Assembly: GCA_024641205.1 (NCBI GenBank)
Contig: JAHEDM010000110.1
Span: forward strand, 1-7,612
Length of the DNA stretch: 7,612 bases
Source: Actinomycetes bacterium
GTDB taxonomy: Bacteria; Actinomycetota; Acidimicrobiia; Spongiisociales; UBA4744
Reading direction: 5' to 3'
Shown here: in pieces, positions 1-6,900 of the stretch
Numbering within the stretch: the stretch's first letter is position 1
How the letters are laid out: the number at the start of each line of letters is the position of its first letter
Notes under the pieces: generated by a model
Databases searched by the model: none
Told to the model about the DNA's origin: nothing
Seen by the model: the letters and a program-made list of their open reading frames with translations, nothing else
Position numbers and translations under genes: made by a program

Positions 1-1
1 G

Positions 2-1117
2 TACATGACCATCATCGACGGGCGGTTGGTATGGATCGTCGACATGTACACCGTCTCCGATCGCTACCCGTATGCACAACCTGCCGATTTCTCGAGGTTG
101 GGCAGCGGTCTGGGGACACTTCCCAATTCCTTCAATTACATTCGCAACTCGGTCAAGGCAAGGGTGGACGCCTACGACGGGACGATGACGTTCTACGTTG
201 TTGACCCGACCGACCCGCTGATCACCGCCTATCGCCAGATCTTCCCCGACCTGTTCGTGGACGGTTCCACCATGCCTGCGCCGTTGGTCGACCATCTGCG
301 CTACCCCGAAGACTTGTACCGGGTGCAGAGCGACATGTACAAACTGTTCCACATGACCGATCCATCCACCTTCTATCAGGAAGAGGATGCGTGGGAGATT
401 CCCCGTGATCCTTCCAATGCTCAGCGGGAAGAGGTCCTCCGGGGAACAGCCTTCATACCGGAATTCAAGCCCATCACGCCCTACTACCTGCTGATGACTC
501 TCCCTGAGGAAGAAGAGCTCTCGTATCTGATTCTCCAGCCTTTCAACCCGGTGGATAGGCCCAACATGGCCTCCTTCTTGGTGGCGAAGAGCGGACCGGA
601 GAACTACGGGGAGATCATCGACTACCGCCTCCCCCGGACCGCTTTTGTCGACGGGCCTGCCCAGGTGGGCGCCCGAATCAACCAGAACCCGGATATCTCC
701 CAGCAATTCACGCTCTGGAATCAGCAGGGCTCCAATGTGATTCAGGGGAACCTCTTGGTGGTGCCGATCGACGAGTCCGTGGTGTACTTCCAACCGATCT
801 ATTTGCAGGGCTCCCAGGACCCGTTGCCCGAGTTCAAGCGAGTGGTGGTGGTCTTCAACGATCGGATCGTGATGCGGGAGACGCTCGCCCAGGCCCTGGC
901 TGAAGTGTTCGGCGGGGAAGTCGCCCCATCGGAACCGGGCGACGTGGACATCAGCGGCGACATCGAACAACTGTTGCAGCGAGCCGATCAGGCCTTCGCC
1001 GACGCCGATGCTGCGTTGCAAAGTGGTGATCTGGGCCTGTATCAGCAGAAGGTTTCCGAGGCCCGGCAACAGATCAACCGGGCTATGGAGCTACTGAGCG
1101 AGCTCACCGGGGGCTAG
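2..1117 (+). CDS. UPF0182 family membrane protein, C-terminal part (5' end outside window)
   Basis: This is the last 371 or so codons of a UPF0182 (COG1615) protein. The frame is open through the left edge, so the ATG at base 5 is internal and not the start. Family members are usually about 900-1000 residues, with an N-terminal set of membrane helices followed by a large extracytoplasmic domain; only that second part is here. Counting from the ATG at 5, family-like blocks are YTVSDRYPYAQ (15-25), the NYIRNSVKARVDAYDGT stretch (44-60), HLRYPEDLYRVQSDMY (97-112), a stretch containing DPSTFYQEEDAW (119-130), and LILQPFNPVDRPNM (175-188). The tail has an acidic, flexible linker (about 303-320) and a predicted helical C-terminus (321-368) rich in Ala, Gln and Glu, also usual for the family. 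The biochemical role of UPF0182 proteins is not known to me. It ends at a TAG and faces the regulator gene tail to tail. Family assignment is firm; function is open. Confidence 0.94.
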   Translation, partial: YMTIIDGRLVWIVDMYTVSDRYPYAQPADFSRLGSGLGTLPNSFNYIRNSVKARVDAYDGTMTFYVVDPTDPLITAYRQIFPDLFVDGSTMPAPLVDHLRYPEDLYRVQSDMYKLFHMTDPSTFYQEEDAWEIPRDPSNAQREEVLRGTAFIPEFKPITPYYLLMTLPEEEELSYLILQPFNPVDRPNMASFLVAKSGPENYGEIIDYRLPRTAFVDGPAQVGARINQNPDISQQFTLWNQQGSNVIQGNLLVVPIDESVVYFQPIYLQGSQDPLPEFKRVVVVFNDRIVMRETLAQALAEVFGGEVAPSEPGDVDISGDIEQLLQRADQAFADADAALQSGDLGLYQQKVSEARQQINRAMELLSELTGG

Positions 1118-1121
1118 AAGC

Positions 1122-1174
1122 CCGTTCTGGCGTGAGTTTGTTGCGCTCACCGCAGGTTTTTCACGCAAGAACGG
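1122..1174. terminator. Nested inverted repeat between convergent genes, likely bidirectional terminator
   Basis: CCGTTCTGGCGTGA (1122-1135) pairs with TCACGCAAGAACGG (1161-1174) in 13 of 14 positions, with one G/A mismatch (1129 with 1167). Inside the loop a second small hairpin, TGCG-CTCAC-CGCA, lies at 1142-1154. The structure starts 4 bp after the UPF0182 stop and ends 2 bp before the regulator's stop, so it fills the convergent gap. No long T-run follows on either strand, which is common for actinobacterial terminators. The symmetry and position support termination for both genes; it has not been shown. Confidence 0.75.
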
Positions 1175-1176
1175 TT

Positions 1177-4100
1177 TCAGGTGGTGGTCCCCAGCACGGC
1201 GTCGATCCCCGCCGCCGCTCCTGTCGCGATCAACTGATCGAAGCGATCCTTGCCAAGGACCTCCTGGGCGACTTCCTGCAGTTCCACGGTGTTCCGGTCG
1301 TAGCGGCCTCCCCGGCGGCGAGGCGGCATCGACCCGAGATCTGACCGCAGTCGTCCATCGAGGCTCCACAACAGAGCGGCTCGGACACAATCGCCGCCGA
1401 GGGCAGCTACCTCGGCAAGACTGCCGAGTACCCCGGCGACGAATAGTGGGTCGCCGATCTCCCGGTTGATACGCAGGCTCTCGAGGAGCAGCCGTTCAGC
1501 CTTGTGGTAATCGGCGCGGGCGGCTTCTACCTCGCCGAGACCCTGGAGACCGTTGGCAACAAATTGGGGAACATCGATCTCTTCGGCGAGGGTTGCTGCA
1601 CTCCGAAACAACTTCTCTGCTTCCTCGAGATCATCGTGGGCGTAGGCTCGTTCGCCGAGCACCGACAGTACCCAGGCCTCGCCGTATTGATCGCCGATCT
1701 GCTCGAAGCGGTGCCTTGCCTCCCGTCCGTGACTACCTGCCGTCTCGTAGTCGCCGCGAAACACGGCCACCTGGGCAAGCACGCAGCTCGCCTCAGCCAC
1801 CCCGGTCTGGTTGTCACTCGCTTCGTACAGAGGACGGCATTCCGTGAGCAGTGCCTCCGCCCTCAGATAGTCGCCGTGGCGGGCTACTGCCTGGGCAAGA
1901 TCGAATAGAGCATCGGCCGTGCCACCTGGATCTTCCGACCCACGAAACGCCTGGAGGGCCGCCTCGAGATGCGGAAAGGCCCGGCCGTAGTCACGGCGCA
2001 TGGCCGAGATCACCCCGGCGGCATGGTTGAGCTTGGCCCGCTGGATCAAAGGAAGGTGGTCGGCCTCCTCCAGACAGAGGTCCAGCCACCGTTGGGCCTC
2101 CCGCCAATGGCCTCGCACCTGCCAGAACTCGCGTAGAGCGATGGCCAGCCGGGCGGCGACGCTCTGCTGGTCGCCGGATCCAAGGGCCCACCCCATGGCC
2201 TTGCGGAGGTTGTCGAGCTCGCGATCGAGGCGGCGGTACCAGCCAGGATCCGGGCCGCGCAGTTTCCGCCGAGCTTCTTCCCCCAGTTGCAGAAAATAGG
2301 ACATATGGCGGGACGCCACTTTCTCGGCTTCGCTGCGGTCGACCAGGACTCCTTCGCCATAGCGCCGCAACGTCTCCAGCATGCGGTAGCGGCCTTCGCC
2401 GTCGCCATCTATCTCGGCGATCACCAGCGACTTGTCCAGCAAGCGGCCCAAGAGATCCACGACATCGAGACCTGGTACGGCTACTGCTTCGGCACCCTCG
2501 AGCGTGAATCCGCCTGCAAAAACCGACAGGGTGCTGAACAGCGAACGTTCGTCGTCGTCGAGCAGGTCGAAGCTCCAGTCAACCACAGCCCGCAGGGTCT
2601 GATGCCGGGGGAGGGCGGTACGAACTCCGCCGGTGAGCAGGGAGAATCGGTCTTCGAGGCGATTCGCTAGGTCGGTCAGGGAAAGGGTCTTGAGCCGAGC
2701 GGCTGCAAGTTCGATGGCCAGAGGCATTCCGTCCAGTTCGCGGCAGATCTTCGCCACGACCGGCACGCTGGAGGCGCCAATGGAAAAGCCGGGTCGAGCG
2801 TGCGTGGCACGGTCCGCGAACAGCCGAACTGCCTCGCTGTCGAGGAGTTGTTCGATAGGCGCGTTCTCTAACGGAAGCTCCAGGGGCGGTACCGGCCACC
2901 GCTGCTCGCCGTCGACTCCTAGCCCTTCGCGGCTGGTTGCGAGCAGCGTCAGGCCGGGCGCGTCGCGCAGCGCAGCATCGGCAAGCCTGGCGGCTGCATC
3001 GATGACGTGTTCGCAGTTGTCGAGGATCATCAGAAGCGATCGGGATCGAAGGTGATCGAGGACCGATTCGGTCAGAGGCTCGGTGGGCCTGCGGGTCACT
3101 CCCAGACTCTGTGCGACCGCTGCTACTGCCAGCTCGGGATCGACCACCGGGGCGAACTCCACCAACCAGACACCGTCGGGGTACCGGTCCACCACGTGGT
3201 TGCCTACCTCGAGGGCCAGGCGTGTCTTGCCTGCGCCGCCGGCGCCAATCAGGGTGATCAGACGAGTTTCCTGCAACATCGATTGCAGTTGGACCAGGGC
3301 GGCAGTGCGACCTACGAAGCTCGAGCTTCGAATGGGGAGGTTGGTGCGGGTTGCGGTAGCGGCACGCAAGGCCGGGAATTCACTGAGGAGATCGGAATTG
3401 GTAAGTTGGTAGATCTCATCAGGCGTCGACAGGCCGGCGAACTGGAAGCTCCCCAGCCCGAGCAGCTCCGTATGGGGAGGCAGGCTGCCGGTGGTGAGCC
3501 CGGCAGTCGTCGCTGAAACCAGGATCTGACCGCCGTGTCCGGCCCCCAGAAGCCGGCCGCAGCGATTGAGCGGTGGTCCCAGGTAGTCGCCTTCGGCGGG
3601 AAAGGCCGTTCCGGTATGGATGGCCATGCGGACTCGCAGGGTCTCGGCCGTCCCCCAATCCTCCTCGTGCAGGGCAAGCTGAGCTGCCAGAGCGGCGGCC
3701 AGCGCGTTGGGGGCCGACTCGAAGGCGGCGTACAGGCCGTCTCCGACAAGCTTGAACACCGCACCATGGTGCAGGTCGATGGCCGCGCTGATCAGTCTTC
3801 GGGTCGTGGTCTGGGCTTCCTCCATCGCCCGTGGGTCCTCTTCCCAGCGAGCGGTCGACCCTTCGATATCGGTGAAGAGGAAGGTGACTGCCCCGGCCGG
3901 CAGAGAGGCGGGGACGGGAGTGCGGATCGGGGAGGGGAGCAGCAGGTCACGTTCCTGGCGGAGCATCCGATCTTCGAGATCCTGCAGCTCGGCGCTTGGC
4001 TCTATCCCCAGCTGTTCACCGAGGAGGCGGCGGGCATCCTGGTACACGCGCAACGCGTCCGACTGGCGACCGGCCCGATATAGGGCAAGCATGAGTTGGG

Positions 4101-4674
4101 CACGGAAGCGCTCCCGCAGCGGGTGGAGGTGAACGAGACCCTCCAACTCGCCGACCAGGACGGCGTCTTCCCCCAGGGCCAGATCGGCATCGATCCTGGC
4201 TTCAACCGCGTTGAGGTGGAGCTCTTCAAGTCGGGCCGTCTCTGTCTCGATGGAGGGACTCGGCTCGATATCATCGAGAGTGCGCCCCCGCCAGAGAGCC
4301 AGTGCCGCACCGAGTCCGGCGACGGCTTGGTGAGGGTCATCGGCCCGGCGTGCCGCAGAGAGATGGCGCTCGAAACGGGTCGCATCGAGTTCGTCTTCGT
4401 CCACCTGCAGCAGATATCCCGGCGGTCTGGTCTCGATACGTTCACCCATGAGTCCGAGACTTCGCCGCAGGTTCGACACGTACCGCTGCACAATGTTGCG
4501 GGCGGTCTGGGGAGGTTCGTCTCCCCACAACTCATCGATCAGCCGATCAGTGGAGACGACCCGATTGGCGTACAGGGCTAGGAGCGCAAGCACTTTGCGT
4601 TCCCCGGGCCCTCCGAGGGGAACGGCTCGGCCTTCGCTTTCGGCTTCGAGCGGTCCAAGGATGCGGATCTCCAC
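1177..4674 (-). CDS. SARP-family regulator fused to class III cyclase, NB-ARC ATPase and TPR domains
   Basis: A 1165-residue multidomain transcription regulator. Residues 1-92 form an OmpR/PhoB-like winged helix as in SARPs (LGPLE near the start, LLALYANRVVSTDRLIDELWG at 31-51, YVSNLRRSLG at 65-74). Residues about 94-240 are the bacterial transcriptional activator domain (BTAD). Residues about 260-390 are a class III nucleotide cyclase domain, with metal-binding Asp269 in FTDIEGST and Asp312 in KLVGDG, plus transition-state candidates Asn370 and Arg374. Residues about 450-780 are an AfsR/LuxR-type NB-ARC STAND ATPase: Walker A GAGGAGKT (477-484), Walker B ending LDN with Asp552, ATSRE (579-583), GMPLAIELAAAR (649-660) and YRMLETLRRYG (763-773). 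Residues about 850-1110 are TPRs. A GTG start at 4672-4674 is preceded in frame by TAG only nine bases upstream, so no earlier start is possible. There is no clear Shine-Dalgarno sequence. It is divergent to the ABC exporter and is its likely regulator (inference). The C-terminus looks complete. Confidence 0.93.
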   Translation of the reverse strand: MEIRILGPLEAESEGRAVPLGGPGERKVLALLALYANRVVSTDRLIDELWGDEPPQTARNIVQRYVSNLRRSLGLMGERIETRPPGYLLQVDEDELDATRFERHLSAARRADDPHQAVAGLGAALALWRGRTLDDIEPSPSIETETARLEELHLNAVEARIDADLALGEDAVLVGELEGLVHLHPLRERFRAQLMLALYRAGRQSDALRVYQDARRLLGEQLGIEPSAELQDLEDRMLRQERDLLLPSPIRTPVPASLPAGAVTFLFTDIEGSTARWEEDPRAMEEAQTTTRRLISAAIDLHHGAVFKLVGDGLYAAFESAPNALAAALAAQLALHEEDWGTAETLRVRMAIHTGTAFPAEGDYLGPPLNRCGRLLGAGHGGQILVSATTAGLTTGSLPPHTELLGLGSFQFAGLSTPDEIYQLTNSDLLSEFPALRAATATRTNLPIRSSSFVGRTAALVQLQSMLQETRLITLIGAGGAGKTRLALEVGNHVVDRYPDGVWLVEFAPVVDPELAVAAVAQSLGVTRRPTEPLTESVLDHLRSRSLLMILDNCEHVIDAAARLADAALRDAPGLTLLATSREGLGVDGEQRWPVPPLELPLENAPIEQLLDSEAVRLFADRATHARPGFSIGASSVPVVAKICRELDGMPLAIELAAARLKTLSLTDLANRLEDRFSLLTGGVRTALPRHQTLRAVVDWSFDLLDDDERSLFSTLSVFAGGFTLEGAEAVAVPGLDVVDLLGRLLDKSLVIAEIDGDGEGRYRMLETLRRYGEGVLVDRSEAEKVASRHMSYFLQLGEEARRKLRGPDPGWYRRLDRELDNLRKAMGWALGSGDQQSVAARLAIALREFWQVRGHWREAQRWLDLCLEEADHLPLIQRAKLNHAAGVISAMRRDYGRAFPHLEAALQAFRGSEDPGGTADALFDLAQAVARHGDYLRAEALLTECRPLYEASDNQTGVAEASCVLAQVAVFRGDYETAGSHGREARHRFEQIGDQYGEAWVLSVLGERAYAHDDLEEAEKLFRSAATLAEEIDVPQFVANGLQGLGEVEAARADYHKAERLLLESLRINREIGDPLFVAGVLGSLAEVAALGGDCVRAALLWSLDGRLRSDLGSMPPRRRGGRYDRNTVELQEVAQEVLGKDRFDQLIATGAAAGIDAVLGTTT
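1345..2124 (-). repeat. TPR array with a 40-residue (120-bp) period inside the regulator
   Basis: Six repeats carry an Asp-Tyr-like pair at exact 40-residue intervals: D895Y896, D935Y936, D975Y976, D1015L1016, D1055Y1056 and D1095C1096. An earlier GHWREA unit at 855-860 fits a seventh, slightly shifted copy. Each unit has the form small/Gly-Asp-aromatic-x-x-Ala followed by a helix, as in tetratricopeptide repeats of STAND regulators. Such arrays usually hold the sensor or partner-binding surface. The bounds given are approximate. Confidence 0.8.
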
Positions 4675-4680
4675 ACGCCA

Positions 4681-4686
4681 ACTCTA
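4681..4686 (-). promoter_or_regulatory. Candidate -10 box for a leaderless regulator transcript
   Basis: On the minus strand TAGAGT fits the actinobacterial -10 pattern TANNNT. Six bases (TGGCGT) separate it from the GTG start of the regulator, so transcription would begin at or next to the start codon. The absence of a Shine-Dalgarno sequence agrees with a leaderless mRNA. I see no good -35 box; the heptamer repeats lie in that area instead. Confidence 0.45.
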
Positions 4687-4697
4687 GGGAGTGGTTG

Positions 4698-4726
4698 TTC
4701 AGCGTTGGGTCAGTGTCTCTTCAGCG
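4698..4726 (+). promoter_or_regulatory. SARP-type operator: heptamer direct repeats with 11-bp spacing
   Basis: TTCAGCG occurs at 4698-4704 and again, exactly, at 4720-4726, 22 bp apart. Midway, at 4709-4715, lies GTCAGTG, matching 5 of 7 positions, so three units stand 11 bp apart. A weaker unit, GGGAGTG, at 4687-4693 continues the phase. Known SARP operators are heptameric direct repeats at 11- or 22-bp spacing overlapping the -35 region, with the last repeat about 8 bp before the -10. Here 8 bp separate 4726 from a -10-like CACTCT at 4735-4740. The adjoining gene encodes a SARP-type DNA-binding domain. Binding is inferred. Confidence 0.6.
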
Positions 4727-4734
4727 AGGCGGAG

Positions 4735-4740
4735 CACTCT
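4735..4740 (+). promoter_or_regulatory. Candidate activator-dependent -10 box of the ABC exporter operon
   Basis: CACTCT keeps the two most conserved positions (A at 2, T at 6) of TANNNT but lacks the first T, so it would be a weak box by itself. It is exactly 8 bp downstream of the last heptamer, as expected for a SARP-activated promoter. Transcription would start near 4747, just ahead of the ribosome binding site. The call rests on spacing more than on sequence. Confidence 0.35.
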
Positions 4741-4750
4741 CGGGAAAATA

Positions 4751-4758
4751 AGGAAGGA
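4751..4758 (+). promoter_or_regulatory. Ribosome binding site fixing the ABC ATPase start
   Basis: AGGAAGGA lies five bases before the ATG at 4764. It favours this start over the in-frame ATG at 4797, which would remove 11 residues before the conserved ABC domain and has no comparable purine-rich site. Confidence 0.75.
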
Positions 4759-4763
4759 CCTCC

Positions 4764-5726
4764 ATGCTGGCAGAGACCCCCACCCCGGCGCCGACCATGA
4801 CGGACCCGGTCATCAGGATCGATAAGCTCACCAAACGCTTCGGCGCTCGGAGTGCCGTGAACGGCCTTTCCCTGGACATACCGGCAGGGACTATCTTCGG
4901 ATTCCTCGGTCCCAATGGTGCAGGGAAGACCACAACCATCAATCTACTGCTCGGGCTCCTGGAGCCATCTGCCGGCCGGGCCGAGGTGCTGGGTTGCGAT
5001 ACCCGTGTCAGTGGCGACGAGATTCGCGCCGCCACAGGGGCGTTACTGGAGCACACCGGGCTCTACGAGCAACTCACCGCCGAGGAGAACCTCGAGTTCT
5101 ACGGCCGGGCCTATCGAATGCCGGTATCGGCACGAAGGGATCGTATCGAAGAGCTGCTCACCCACATCGGTCTGTGGGAGCGACGTGCCGACCGGGTCGG
5201 CACGTGGAGCCGCGGTATGAAACAACGCCTCGCCTTGGCCCGCGCTCTGCTCCACAGTCCGTCGCTCGTGTTTCTCGATGAACCCACCGCCGGGCTCGAT
5301 GTCGTGGCCGCCAAGGAGGTCCGGGAGGATCTGGCTTCGCTTTCCGAGTGGGAAGGAGCCACCGTGTTCCTCACCACGCACAACATGGCTGAGGCCGAAC
5401 GGCTCTGCGACCGGGTGGCGGTAATTCGTGCAGGATCGCTGATCGCGGTCGGGGAACCCTCCGACCTGCGGGCCCGCGGCAGCAGGCAGGTGGAGATCGC
5501 CGGCCGCGGTTTCGGCGAACACCTTCTCTCCGTTTTGCGGGCTCGACCGGATGTCGAGGGCTTGGTGGCCAACAACGGAAGTTTGCGCATCGATGTGAAT
5601 GGTGATGCCGACGTAGCCGCCTTGGTGGGAGCAATCGTGGGCTCCGGTGCCCAGGTGGAGGAGGTTCACCGCGGTGCCGCCAGTCTCGAAGACGTCTTCT
5701 TTACGCTGATGAAAGAGGAAATATGA
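4764..5726 (+). CDS. ABC-2 type exporter, ATP-binding subunit
   Basis: A 320-residue cytoplasmic ATPase of an ABC exporter in the CcmA/DrrA-like group (COG1131). Walker A is GPNGAGKT (49-56), the signature is WSRGM (148-152, in place of LSGGQ), Walker B is LVFLDEP (168-174), the D-loop is AGLD (176-179) and the switch histidine is His206 in TTHNM. The Q-loop position appears to hold Glu96 (LLEHTGLY), a substitution seen in this subgroup. Residues about 225-315 form the C-terminal extension common in drug, antibiotic and lipid exporters (DUF4162-like), ending in SLEDVFFTLM. The length is usual and nothing looks broken. It overlaps the permease gene by ATGA, so the two are probably translationally coupled. 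The divergent SARP-type regulator and heptamers upstream suggest activated expression. The substrate cannot be told from sequence. Confidence 0.95.
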   Translation: MLAETPTPAPTMTDPVIRIDKLTKRFGARSAVNGLSLDIPAGTIFGFLGPNGAGKTTTINLLLGLLEPSAGRAEVLGCDTRVSGDEIRAATGALLEHTGLYEQLTAEENLEFYGRAYRMPVSARRDRIEELLTHIGLWERRADRVGTWSRGMKQRLALARALLHSPSLVFLDEPTAGLDVVAAKEVREDLASLSEWEGATVFLTTHNMAEAERLCDRVAVIRAGSLIAVGEPSDLRARGSRQVEIAGRGFGEHLLSVLRARPDVEGLVANNGSLRIDVNGDADVAALVGAIVGSGAQVEEVHRGAASLEDVFFTLMKEEI

Positions 5727-6460
5727 ACTCCGACATTCGAACCGTGATGTGGAAGGAAGCCAGGAGCCTGTTTCGCCAGCGGGGCAGCCGGATCCGGGCC
5801 CTGCTGACCCTCTTGACGCCGGTGGCGTTCTTCGCGGTCTACAGCCCGTGGTCTGCGGGTCCCGATTGGGCGACGGATCCCCTTTCGATCATCGCTGCGG
5901 TCATCACTCCCATGCTCATCGTCACGTTGATCATCCCGGACTCGATCGCAGGCGAACGCGAGCGGCACACTCTGCCAACCCTCTTGGCCAGTCGGCTTCC
6001 CGACCGGGCGATCCTGTTCGGGAAGGCGGTGTTCTCGTTACTGATTGCCTGGGGAGTGACCCTCCTGACACTGCTGTTGGCTCTCGTGACCGTCAACCTC
6101 ACCCATTGGAGTGGCAAGGTACTCGTGTACGCTCCAACGGTCCTGGTCGCCGGTGTGTCGCTGAGCTTCCTGACGGCGGCCATGACCTCGGGCATCGGTG
6201 TGTTCATCTCGCTCCGCGCGTCGACCGTGCAGGAGGCTCAGCAACTTCTGGCCGCGTTCGTGCTCGGGCCCATCACTCTGCTCGGCCCGGTGGTGCTGAT
6301 AGTTTCTCAAACGACAGACCTGGATCTCATCGACCGGATAACCCGGGTCGACGGTGAGCTCCTTCTGGCCTCAGCACTCACGGCGCTGGTGATCATCGAC
6401 GGACTGCTGGCCTTCCTGGCTATGCGCCGATTCCGACGCTCCCGGCTCATCGAGAGTTGA
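5723..6460 (+). CDS. ABC-2 type exporter, membrane (permease) subunit
   Basis: A 245-residue integral membrane protein, partner of the ATPase just upstream. Six hydrophobic segments can be seen at about 25-41, 54-74, 101-124, 134-163, 173-195 and 212-233, the usual number for an ABC-2 permease. The cytoplasmic motif GERERHTLPTLLASRLPDR (77-95), just before helix 3, matches the conserved GERE-x-x-T-L-x-x-L-L signature of the family. A short amphipathic N-terminus (MWKEARSLFRQR) precedes helix 1, as usual. The start ATG overlaps the ATPase stop in ATGA, and AAGAGGA at 5713-5719 provides a ribosome binding site. The C-terminus is basic, with several Arg residues. Only one permease is encoded, so a homodimer with two ATPases is the simplest assembly (inference). 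Substrate unknown. Confidence 0.93.
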   Translation: MNSDIRTVMWKEARSLFRQRGSRIRALLTLLTPVAFFAVYSPWSAGPDWATDPLSIIAAVITPMLIVTLIIPDSIAGERERHTLPTLLASRLPDRAILFGKAVFSLLIAWGVTLLTLLLALVTVNLTHWSGKVLVYAPTVLVAGVSLSFLTAAMTSGIGVFISLRASTVQEAQQLLAAFVLGPITLLGPVVLIVSQTTDLDLIDRITRVDGELLLASALTALVIIDGLLAFLAMRRFRRSRLIES

Positions 6461-6472
6461 GAGGAGCCGGCG

Positions 6473-6802
6473 ATGAAATCAGCTTGCCTGAGATTTGCCG
6501 GAGTCCTCACCCTGGTCTTTCTGCTCGGCACTCCTCCTGTCGGAGCGGCCTCGCAGCAGGGTTCGGCCGTCACCTCTGAACGCCTGGCCGATTTTGAAGC
6601 CGAGCTCGAAACCCTCCGAACTGTGCTGCAGATTCCCGGGCTGGCCGTCGGGATCGTCGAGGCGGGGAGCGTAGACGCCAGAACCGTTCGCCACCTGCGC
6701 GTTCCCGTCGACCTGCTCCCCTTCACAGCCGGCTTGCGAATCTCCGAATCCTGCAGGTGGACCTCCTGCCCGGCGATCATGAAAAGGGCGGGAAACCGCT
6801 GA
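6473..6802 (+). pseudogene. Truncated secreted beta-lactamase-like serine hydrolase (N-terminal remnant)
   Basis: This is the third ORF of the exporter operon, 12 bases after the permease stop, with GAGGAG at 6461-6466 six bases before its ATG. Residues 1-26 are a signal peptide: basic N-region, hydrophobic core (about 8-19), then PPVGAA before a likely cleavage site near 25-27. Residues 36-67 (LADFEAELETLRTVLQIPGL, then AVGIVEAGSV) match the opening helix and first strand of class C beta-lactamase/serine-hydrolase proteins (Beta-lactamase, COG1680). In that family this leads to an ARGFG-like strand and later the catalytic Ser-x-x-Lys. Neither follows here. From about residue 68 the sequence is rich in Arg, Cys and Ser and has no family resemblance, and it stops at 109 residues against about 350 or more for the family. 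An internal deletion that joined the 5' end to unrelated DNA explains this best. A short secreted protein in its own right is the alternative. Confidence 0.6.
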
Positions 6803-6900
6803 AAGGGCCATTCCCAGAATTCCGGGGCGGCTCTATCGAAGTTGGTGATATCGAACAGGAGCGCCCACAGAAGTCTCGTTTTGAGTCTGACCGTGCCGGC

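Noticed and set aside
3007..4083. Long plus-strand open frames opposite the regulator gene (such as 3007-3516 and 3535-4083)
   Set aside because: They lie wholly within the minus-strand regulator, whose domains are clear across the whole length, and their translations show no family motifs. They are by-products of high GC content.
4797..4799. Downstream ATG as the start of the ABC ATPase
   Set aside because: The ATG at 4764 has a strong ribosome binding site at the right distance; the later one has none.
5043..5669. Minus-strand open frame opposite the ABC ATPase
   Set aside because: It is covered by the ATPase, whose motifs are in the right order; the opposite reading has no recognisable domain and no ribosome binding site.
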